Shown: positions 13,695-20,937 of the stretch, piece after piece
Layout: every line of letters starts with the position of its first letter
Position numbering within the stretch: the stretch's first letter is position 1
Source: an uncultured Mollicutes bacterium
Lineage (GTDB): Bacteria; Bacillota_I; Bacilli_A; RFN20; CAG-826
DNA: 20,937 bases
Direction: 5' to 3'
Assembly: GCA_900540395.1 (NCBI GenBank)
Contig: UQFQ01000023.1
Span: 1-20,937 of the forward strand
Notes under the pieces: generated by a model
What the model saw: the letters and a program-made list of their open reading frames with translations, nothing else
Databases searched by the model: none
What the model was told of the DNA's origin: nothing
Program-made: the position numbers and the translations under genes

Positions 13695-14621
13695 ATGTCA
13701 AGTTTTAAAGATTTACGTATTGTTGATAATTTTTATCAAACAAGTGCATTTTTCCCAATGCCAACAATTCTTGTTTCAACTGTAGATGATGATGGGAACA
13801 CAACATTAGGTGCTTATTCTCTCTGCTTTCCTTATTACATTGCAGGCAAAGACTATTATGCAATGATATTAGAATGTAGAAACTCTTCTAATACAGCTCA
13901 AAACTTACTCAAAAGAGGAAAATGTGCTTTAAACTTTTTAGAAGATTCACATGCTGATTTCAAACAAACAGTAAAATTAGGTTTCCCAGGTCAAACCTCA
14001 AAGGAAAAAATGAAAAATGTTAATTTTGAATTTGAAAAAGGACTTGCTGAAGGTGAAAATAGACCATTAGTTCTGAAAAAAGCCTATCAAGTATTTGAAT
14101 GTACCTGGGATGATACTCTAGAAGACGCCTATCAAGACAAAGCAAAAGTTGGTCAACTCGATGAAATTGAAGGACCATATAGAAACTTCAATGGTGTTAC
14201 ATCAAAATTTGGATGCCACTTTATTCTTAAAATAGACAAAATCTTAATGAAAGAGAAATTCTATAACGCAATTGTAAATGGAGTTAAAGCTTCATCTTTT
14301 CCTAGAGTTCCAGTTGATTATGGATATAGGGATTCAACTTATTTCTGGTATACAAAATTTAGAAAACCAATCAAATGTCCAATTCCTAACGTTCAAACAA
14401 ATAACTTAGAATCGGTTAAATATGCCGCTAATAGAATTGATCCAGACATTAAATTTACTGAAGAAGCTTGTAAGATGATCGTTAAAGTTCCTAGAGTCTT
14501 TTTAAAAACCGTCCTTAATGGTTGTGTTAACTATGCTAAAGAGCATAACATTAAAGTGATTGATGAAAAAGTAATGAAAGACATTAATGATAAAAGACGA
14601 GCTGAAAAAGGTAAAAGATAA
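13695..14621 (+). CDS. Flavin-reductase-like (FMN-binding split barrel) protein with PCP_red-like C-terminal domain
   Basis: Residues about 10-210 match the flavin-reductase/split-barrel fold (YQTSAFFPMPTILVSTVDDDGNTTLGAYSLCFPYYI.., SSNTAQNLLKRGKCALNFLEDS), which binds FMN in reductases and related oxidoreductases. Residues about 255-305 (FTEEACKMIVKVPRVFLKTVLNGCVNYAKEHNIKVIDEKV) resemble the small PCP_red domain, a helical unit often attached to oxidoreductases. The substrate is not indicated. An AAGAGG SD stands about 8 nt before the ATG. Monocistronic: divergent from tRNA-Ala and closed by a strong terminator shared with the convergent addA gene. Confidence 0.75.
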   Translation: MSSFKDLRIVDNFYQTSAFFPMPTILVSTVDDDGNTTLGAYSLCFPYYIAGKDYYAMILECRNSSNTAQNLLKRGKCALNFLEDSHADFKQTVKLGFPGQTSKEKMKNVNFEFEKGLAEGENRPLVLKKAYQVFECTWDDTLEDAYQDKAKVGQLDEIEGPYRNFNGVTSKFGCHFILKIDKILMKEKFYNAIVNGVKASSFPRVPVDYGYRDSTYFWYTKFRKPIKCPIPNVQTNNLESVKYAANRIDPDIKFTEEACKMIVKVPRVFLKTVLNGCVNYAKEHNIKVIDEKVMKDINDKRRAEKGKR

Positions 14622-14630
14622 AAAGTTTTC

Positions 14631-14659
14631 AAAACAAGCAACACTCGGTTGCTTGTTTT
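14631..14659. terminator. Bidirectional intrinsic terminator
   Basis: aaaacaagcaac and gttgcttgtttt form a perfect 12-bp stem with a 5-nt loop between two convergent genes. T-rich tracts follow on both strands, so it can end both the flavin-reductase-like gene and the addBA transcript. Confidence 0.88.
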
Positions 14660-14742
14660 ATTTATTAAATTGTTCCTTTTAGTTTGTCTATTATTCTCAC
14701 TTCTTTAATTAAAAAGCCTGCAAAGCCTAAACATAAATTAGA

Positions 14743-17700
14743 TTACAAGACTTTAGATATCGTTTTATCAATAACAGAAAGTAAGTAACAACTTGTATCA
14801 AGATTAAATGCTTGAATAACGTAATTTCTATATACAGTAAGTTGATCAATATAGGCTACATCAGTGATATTCTTTAATTTGTAGTCAACCACTATTGCTT
14901 TATCTTCATAGATTAAAAGTAAATCTATTACGCCTCTTGTTTCATTAACTTCATCAATAAATTGATACTCTTTATATATCTTAGCTTTATCGAAATCAAA
15001 TTGACTAAGCAAAGACAATGCTCCCTTAATTAAGTCCTTTTCTTTTTCGCTTTCAATAAAGTCAAAATCTGGATTTTTAAATGAAAGCGTTTCTAATAAA
15101 GAGTGAATATGAGTACCAAAATTAAGTGATGATTCATCACTTTCATCATCAATATCTTTACTAGCTTTTTTAGTTTTAGTTAAAAGCAGCTTTTGTGCTT
15201 CTACTTCAACAAATTCTTTATTACCACTTTGCTTAACTTTCTCAAAATCTTTTATTTCTCTATAATTAGGAACAAAATATTTTTCTAATAAATTCGTTAA
15301 TAAAGAAATATCTTTATTATTTAAAGATTTTATTAATTTATCGATTGTGCTGGTATTTATATTTTTAAGTGCGATATTTTTGTAAGCATAAAACTCAAAT
15401 ACTAAATCATTAATATCTTCAGAAAATTTATTTACATATATCTTTCTTATAATTTCGCCAAAGACTCGAATAGCGCCATCAAAAATAATTTCTTTCTTTC
15501 CTTCTCCTTTTGTTTTAGAAGAATCTTCACTTAACTTTTTAATTATTTCATCATAATTTAGACCTTTTAAAGAATGCTTATTTGAATAATAGTATCTAAA
15601 AATTTCTTTCTTTATTTCAGATTTTGATAACTTCAAGTCACTCAAATCTCTAATTTGGGTAATTATTTCATCAAGACATTCAATTGTTTTATCAATATAA
15701 GGATCTAAAGGATATTCAATGAAAGCTTTAAATAAGAAATCATTGAAGTTTTTTCCATCTCTTTCATCTATATACTCATTAAGTTCTTTACTAGCAAAGT
15801 TATAAATCTCTTCATCAGTTACTTCTACTTTGTTTTTAGAAAACTTATTTCTTACTCGCTTTTCATATCTAGCATGGACTTTTTCTTTTTCGGTAAATTT
15901 TTCTCCACTTACAATTAAAATTACTTCTTCTTTGGCTCTAGTTAAGGCAACATAAAATAATCTAAGTCTTTCTTCTTTGTCTTCCTTTAAAGTAGATTTA
16001 TCACTTTCTAATAATAACCCAACTAAATTTGTTTTCTTATGAGCATCAGAAAAGAATGGTAAAAAGAAAAGTTCACCATTTAAAACATAATAATCTCCAT
16101 TATTTTTAAATTTAGGTTCAGAAAAATCAAAAAGATTAGGTAAATAAACAACTGGATATTCTAAGCCTTTCGATTTATGAATGGTTGTAATTGTTACAGC
16201 ATTTTTAGATTCAGTGTAAATCACTTGTTCCATTTTTATGTCAAACTTACTGATTGATTTTAAATATAAAACAAAATCAACTATAGAATATCCAAGTTCA
16301 TCCATCGTCTTGGTTTTGTTATAGAAGATGTTGTTTTTATCAATAGTATTAATTGCATCACCAATTTTAGAGAAAGCTTCAACATAATTAAACTCTTTTA
16401 AAACTTGGTCAAAAAGAGTATTTAACGAGGATTTTGCATAGTTTTTCGTTAAATTCTCAAGTTTTTTAAAGTTTTCATCTTGCTTATATGAATCATCTTT
16501 ATTTTTAAATAATCTATATAATTCTTCATCTGAGTAGTCAAAAACAAAAGACCTTAATAAAGAAATAAATAAATGACGTACCTTGCTTTCATCTTCTTCA
16601 TTTGATTCATCTTTATTTAATAAGCTAATCAAAGTAAAGATATTAATTAATATAACAATTGAGTTATCAGCTTTTAAATCATCTGAATATATTGAATTAA
16701 GAGGTATATTTTTCTCTTTAAATACTTCTTCAAAGTATTTAAAGTTAACGCCTTTATAAGTAAGAATAGTGAAATCTTTATATGTACATGGTCTTAATTT
16801 CTTTAAGTTTGAATCATAGACTAAATATCCATTTTCAATTCTAGAAATGATGTTACCACAAATTGTACTAGCTTCTCCTTTAATCATGCTTTCTTTGTTA
16901 TCAGATAGTTCGCCTTCTTCGTCAAAATAAATTGCACTATATGGAATTTGGAAAATACCGTGTTCAAGATCACTTCTTCCTTTACCTTCTTCATCATATT
17001 CAGTGTTAGAAGGAATTATCATATGATCTTTAGCATAATTTGCTCCACCAAAATCATCAGTCATTAAAATCGAGAAAATATCATTTATAGTGTTTAAAAC
17101 TTCTTTTCTACTACGGAAGTTTTTGTTCATGTTGATTGCTTCGCCGTTTTCATGTTTAGAATAAGCATCATATTTCGCTTTAAATAATTCTGGACGAGCA
17201 TTTCTAAATCGATAAATTGATTGTTTAATATCTCCAACCGAAAATACATTATTATTAGCTATTAAATTAATAAATCTTTCTTGAGATTCTGATGTATCTT
17301 GAGTTTCATCAATCATGATAAGTTTATATTTATACTTTAATTCTTCTCGTACTTCTTTCTCTTCTTCTAAAATTTTAATAGAAAGCTTAGCGATATCACC
17401 AAAAGTATAATAACCGGAGTCATGTTTAAAACGATCAACTTCTTCTAAAGCTGGCATTAAAATATTATCAATTAAATAAGTTAAATAAGTAATTTGATAT
17501 TTAACATCTTCTTCATAAAAAGAAATATTTAAAAGATAGAGAGAATATATTCTTTTATAGTTTTTTATGATTCTTTCAACTTGATGTTTTTCTAATTCAA
17601 GATTAATATCTTCATCAGCTTCTTTTAACAAATCTTTTAATTTTTTATTAAAACTATCAACATCAGGAATTCCTTCCTTAATAGCTTTTAAATCATAAAT

Positions 17701-18444
17701 TGTCTCACAATTAAAAATAGCGGCTGTTTTTTCAGTTATATACTCTGAAATTTTATTAAAGCAGATATGTTTAATTGCTTCCTTGTAATCTTTAATTGAA
17801 GAAACCACTACATCATTTGCTTTTTTAATTAAATCATCAAAATACTCATGAGTTAAAACTTTCTTTTTATACTCATTTAAAAAATCAATCGGATAATCTT
17901 TTTTAGCAAGTATTTGATTATATACATCAAGTAAAAATCCAAATAGTTTATTATCATTTTTAATGCAGTATTTAAAAATAATCTCTTCAAAAATTGGATT
18001 ATTTTTTAAGTATTGTTTATCTAAATAGTCAGAAATTGTATTAGCAATTTTGACGTAAAGAATATCTTCATCTAAAACTTTTATATTTTTATTAACACCA
18101 ATTAGATGGCCATATTTCTTTACTATAAACTGAGCATAAGCATCAAAAGTTTCAATATGAGCACTATCTACAAAAGGAACAAGGCCAGCTAAACTAGGAT
18201 CTTTTCCTAAAGCGGTTTTAATTTTATTTTTCATGCTAGTTGCCGCATCATTTGTAAAAGTTAAAATTAAAAGCTCGTCTAGGTTAACTTTTCCAACTTT
18301 TGTTTGACCTAAAATATTGCGTCTAACTCTTTCGGTTAAAACTGTTGTTTTTCCACTTCCGGCTCCAGCGCTAACAATAATATTACCAACGCTATTAATT
18401 GCGGAAAGTTGTTCTTCAGTAAAACGAGTTCCATTTCCAGCCAT
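14743..18444 (-). CDS. addA: ATP-dependent helicase/nuclease subunit A (AddA)
   Basis: Helicase-nuclease subunit of the AddAB enzyme, which resects double-strand breaks and prepares 3' ends for RecA, as RecBCD does elsewhere. Its 1233 residues match the B. subtilis length. Walker A SAGAGSGKT ends at 33, DETQ is at 379-382, later UvrD motifs include TTIHKSKGLEYPVVYLP and RLFYVALTRAKEEV, then GTHIHSLLETL. The C-terminal nuclease motif GVID...VVDYK has D1174, D1187 and K1189. The start ATG shares one base with the addB stop (TAATG) and has its own GGAGG SD inside addB, so the two subunits are co-translated. Confidence 0.96.
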   Translation of the reverse strand: MAGNGTRFTEEQLSAINSVGNIIVSAGAGSGKTTVLTERVRRNILGQTKVGKVNLDELLILTFTNDAATSMKNKIKTALGKDPSLAGLVPFVDSAHIETFDAYAQFIVKKYGHLIGVNKNIKVLDEDILYVKIANTISDYLDKQYLKNNPIFEEIIFKYCIKNDNKLFGFLLDVYNQILAKKDYPIDFLNEYKKKVLTHEYFDDLIKKANDVVVSSIKDYKEAIKHICFNKISEYITEKTAAIFNCETIYDLKAIKEGIPDVDSFNKKLKDLLKEADEDINLELEKHQVERIIKNYKRIYSLYLLNISFYEEDVKYQITYLTYLIDNILMPALEEVDRFKHDSGYYTFGDIAKLSIKILEEEKEVREELKYKYKLIMIDETQDTSESQERFINLIANNNVFSVGDIKQSIYRFRNARPELFKAKYDAYSKHENGEAINMNKNFRSRKEVLNTINDIFSILMTDDFGGANYAKDHMIIPSNTEYDEEGKGRSDLEHGIFQIPYSAIYFDEEGELSDNKESMIKGEASTICGNIISRIENGYLVYDSNLKKLRPCTYKDFTILTYKGVNFKYFEEVFKEKNIPLNSIYSDDLKADNSIVILINIFTLISLLNKDESNEEDESKVRHLFISLLRSFVFDYSDEELYRLFKNKDDSYKQDENFKKLENLTKNYAKSSLNTLFDQVLKEFNYVEAFSKIGDAINTIDKNNIFYNKTKTMDELGYSIVDFVLYLKSISKFDIKMEQVIYTESKNAVTITTIHKSKGLEYPVVYLPNLFDFSEPKFKNNGDYYVLNGELFFLPFFSDAHKKTNLVGLLLESDKSTLKEDKEERLRLFYVALTRAKEEVILIVSGEKFTEKEKVHARYEKRVRNKFSKNKVEVTDEEIYNFASKELNEYIDERDGKNFNDFLFKAFIEYPLDPYIDKTIECLDEIITQIRDLSDLKLSKSEIKKEIFRYYYSNKHSLKGLNYDEIIKKLSEDSSKTKGEGKKEIIFDGAIRVFGEIIRKIYVNKFSEDINDLVFEFYAYKNIALKNINTSTIDKLIKSLNNKDISLLTNLLEKYFVPNYREIKDFEKVKQSGNKEFVEVEAQKLLLTKTKKASKDIDDESDESSLNFGTHIHSLLETLSFKNPDFDFIESEKEKDLIKGALSLLSQFDFDKAKIYKEYQFIDEVNETRGVIDLLLIYEDKAIVVDYKLKNITDVAYIDQLTVYRNYVIQAFNLDTSCYLLSVIDKTISKVL

Positions 18445-20891
18445 TACTCTTCCTCCGCAATTTTATTTCGTTTAAAACATATATCTGAATGATTACAAAA
18501 AGTACAGGCAACATATTCTTTACCCTTTTTATATGGTTGAATATGGAAGCTACCAAAAGCAATTTTTTCAACACATTCATTAAAATTTTTATCAACTATT
18601 AAAGCAAAATTATCTAATTCCTGACGAGATAAAGCATGGTATTGACCAGCCCCTAATCTACTTATTGCCATTTTTTTAGAAAGCATAAGTCCATAGACAT
18701 ATTTACTTTTTGCTCCTGGTTCATTAAGAGTGTGATCAAATTTAAGCATACTATCATAATCATTTAAGAAAGCACCATCATATTTTAAACAGGTTAAATC
18801 ATCTTCTTCTGGATCAAGATAGTTATAAAATCTTCCATTACTGCCAATAATCTTTTCTAAAAATACGCCATCAATTGGTTTATCTTTTAAGTTTTGATCA
18901 TTACTTTCTTGAATTAAATAAATATAAGTAGGTAATTGTAAATTTAGTTGATGCTTTTCGATATCATTCTTCTTAAAAGTATCTTGTCCAGTTTTATAAT
19001 CAACAATAAACAAATGACCATCACTTGTTTCTAAAATGCTATCAATTTTACCTTTAAAAATTACATCTAAGCTACTTTCAGAGATTTTTGGAAAATTACC
19101 TTCACTAAAAGAAAGTGCTTTTACTACTTTATTTATAGAAAGACTTTTTTCTGAATAATTCCTAAAAAAAGACATATCGTTTTTATGAGGTAAAATTATA
19201 GTATTAATTGCTTGCATTAATTCAAAAATAAAACGTTCAAATAACTTTTTCTCTTTTTCGTTTATTTGACCATAATATTTTTCATATCTATCTAAAGCTT
19301 TTTGATAAGATTTATTAAAATCAAAGTTTTCGTTATAAACGTCTTCCAAAATGGCATGAGTAATTGTTCCATATTTTTGATAGATGTTTTTCTCATTTAT
19401 TTCGCCATTTAAAATATTACTTACATAGTATGCAAACGGACATTCATATAATGTTTTTAAGTTTGAATAAGAATAATTAATGTTTTTGTTAAGCAAGTAA
19501 GATTCCATTCTTTTAAACTCTGGAGAAAAAGTTTCAAGAAGTTTTCCATCAAATGATTTCTTATATTCTTCTAACTCGCCACTTACAATTCCACTTCTTG
19601 CAAAAGCATCAAGTGAATTTCGATAATATAGTTTTGATACGTCTTCAATATATTCTTTTTCAAGATTTTCATTATTAACTTTTTTAAAGTTTAAAGCATC
19701 TAAATAATAGCTAGCTGAATATTTACCACTATTATCTTTAAAGTGATAAGAAACAAAAACAATATTCTCCTGTTTTAAAAAGGCAGTTTCTAATTTATTT
19801 TTCATGATGTTTGTTTCATCAAGTGAATCAAAACCATTTTCGTGAAGATAATCGTAAGAAAATAAACCGCTATCTTTAATAGTCTTTGGTAAAAAAGTAT
19901 TATCTAAACCTAGTAAATAAATATTCTTAGTTTTACTAAAGAAAATACTTTTTTTAAACTCAACTGCGTTTTTATAAACTTCACAATTTAAACTTTGCGA
20001 AGATAGTATTTCTTTAAAATTAATTTTCTTGTTAGTTAAATTATCAATTTCATAAAAAGAAAATAAATCAAAAATAAATTGAAATTCTTCATCATTATAC
20101 TTATCTTTATTTTCTTCTAAATAAGACAATATCTTAAAAGAATCATCAATCTTTTGATATAAATCTTTAAAAATTTCACTGTCTTGATAAGTCTTAGTTT
20201 TTTTAATGTTATATGGAATATTTAAATTCGTTAAGAAAAGCTTTAAGTAATAATCATAGCGATCAATATCAAATATAAAAGAAAGATTTTTTAATTCTTT
20301 TACTTTTAAAACTTCATCGTTCCAATTTATCGTATCAAAAGCTTTGTTTAAGGCGTATTTAAGTTCATCACCAATATTGAAGAATTCATGATATTTTAAA
20401 TCTAATTTTTCTTCTATAATATCACTTATTTCTAAATGTTTAAAATTAGTTATATTGTAATGCTTAATAAAGTTATTTACATAACTTGATTCTTTAAAAT
20501 TAATAAAACAAATCTTTCTATTTTGGATTAAATTTAGGAAATCTTTGTTGAGTTTTTTTAACCCTTTCTCTTCAATTTCCTTGCAAAAATCAATTATTTT
20601 TTTATTTTTGGACTTATTAATATCTAAAGAATAGAAACAAAATTTACTCACCTCTTTAACTAAAGAATAAGTATATTCATTAAAGGTCTTTAAGCCTAAT
20701 TTTATAACTTCTTTATCAAGATAATTACCAACTAAATTTTTAATTAAATTATCTAAAGTAAAATACTTAAAATTAAGAAAAGGATTTTCTTTTTTAGACT
20801 CAAAAAAATAATCTTTGAGTTCGCTTGGACCTACAAAGATTATTTCTTCTTGACCAATAATATCTTGTAAACTCACAAAGACATTATACAC
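18444..20891 (-). CDS. addB: AddAB subunit B-like PD-(D/E)XK nuclease (AddB), short form
   Basis: Partner of AddA. The C-terminal half is a typical AddB nuclease: H512, D617 (GKIDSI), D631-K633 (VDYKTG) and Q652. The four iron-sulfur cysteines are C484 (YECPFA) and C796, C799, C805 (CTFCNHSDIC), with exactly the C-x2-C-x5-C spacing known from B. subtilis AddB. The protein has 815 residues against about 1166 in B. subtilis, and no Walker A is seen at the N terminus (GPSELKDYFF occupies the place), so this subunit is probably not an ATPase. It starts with GTG 20889-20891 without a clear SD, 9 nt after an upstream gene, so coupling is likely. Confidence 0.9.
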   Translation of the reverse strand: MYNVFVSLQDIIGQEEIIFVGPSELKDYFFESKKENPFLNFKYFTLDNLIKNLVGNYLDKEVIKLGLKTFNEYTYSLVKEVSKFCFYSLDINKSKNKKIIDFCKEIEEKGLKKLNKDFLNLIQNRKICFINFKESSYVNNFIKHYNITNFKHLEISDIIEEKLDLKYHEFFNIGDELKYALNKAFDTINWNDEVLKVKELKNLSFIFDIDRYDYYLKLFLTNLNIPYNIKKTKTYQDSEIFKDLYQKIDDSFKILSYLEENKDKYNDEEFQFIFDLFSFYEIDNLTNKKINFKEILSSQSLNCEVYKNAVEFKKSIFFSKTKNIYLLGLDNTFLPKTIKDSGLFSYDYLHENGFDSLDETNIMKNKLETAFLKQENIVFVSYHFKDNSGKYSASYYLDALNFKKVNNENLEKEYIEDVSKLYYRNSLDAFARSGIVSGELEEYKKSFDGKLLETFSPEFKRMESYLLNKNINYSYSNLKTLYECPFAYYVSNILNGEINEKNIYQKYGTITHAILEDVYNENFDFNKSYQKALDRYEKYYGQINEKEKKLFERFIFELMQAINTIILPHKNDMSFFRNYSEKSLSINKVVKALSFSEGNFPKISESSLDVIFKGKIDSILETSDGHLFIVDYKTGQDTFKKNDIEKHQLNLQLPTYIYLIQESNDQNLKDKPIDGVFLEKIIGSNGRFYNYLDPEEDDLTCLKYDGAFLNDYDSMLKFDHTLNEPGAKSKYVYGLMLSKKMAISRLGAGQYHALSRQELDNFALIVDKNFNECVEKIAFGSFHIQPYKKGKEYVACTFCNHSDICFKRNKIAEEE

Positions 20892-20900
20892 TTAAATTAT

Positions 20901-20937
20901 TTATTTTTTGAGCTCTTCTAAGATAATTTTATTAGCA
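20901..20937 (-). CDS. 3' end of an unidentified gene upstream of addB (partial)
   Basis: The last codons read ANKIILEELKK followed by TAA (20901-20903). The stop lies 9 nt before the addB GTG, so this gene probably belongs to the same transcript. Too little is present to name it. Confidence 0.4.
   Translation of the reverse strand, partial: ANKIILEELKK

Overview
The window is very AT-rich. It uses TGA as a stop, keeps TGG for Trp, has Shine-Dalgarno sites of the GGAGG/GAGGTG type, and carries a Firmicutes-type addB-addA pair. This points to a low-GC Bacillota/Bacilli host (Erysipelotrichales, RF39 or Acholeplasma-like lineages are plausible) that does not use the Mycoplasma code. The assignment is inferred from gene content and composition only.

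Left part (1-13500) is accessory and scarred. A complete IS1595/ISXO2-type insertion sequence (119-1280) has perfect 34-bp inverted repeats, an exact 8-bp target duplication, a structured leader and a transposase split by a frameshift at a T6A8 tract. Beside it on the minus strand is a lipoprotein with Big_2-type Ig domains and a C-terminal domain that keeps the barnase catalytic residues. Next come three minus-strand AAA/DUF4143 ATPase genes (A 3167-4504, B 5144-6433, C 7140-8369). Each has its own repeated cis element: A has four 16-bp iterons at exactly 33-bp period, B has a palindrome inside a 37-bp element that is repeated beyond the gene, and C has two 32-bp imperfect palindromes. Between them lie the decayed 5' end of a second A-type gene with its own 4 x 33-bp array, and two copies of the winged-helix tail of an AlbA_2-type regulator that share the same frameshift. 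The pattern suggests an old duplication of [A 5' end + array + HTH tail], with the second copy later split by the C gene.

From 9277 to 11218 a two-gene plus-strand operon encodes a small protein resembling the N-terminal domain of radical-SAM peptide maturases and an ABC exporter. An intact AlbA_2/GHKL/HTH regulator (11769-13106) follows on the minus strand, with a decayed DUF4275-like gene just downstream of it.

Right part (13496-20937) is ordinary chromosome: tRNA-Ala(CGC), a flavin-reductase-like protein with its terminator, and the addB-addA recombination/repair operon joined by a TAATG overlap, with the tail of one more upstream gene at the window edge. The tRNA marks the boundary between accessory and core DNA. 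No rRNA genes, CRISPR array or prophage structural genes were seen.
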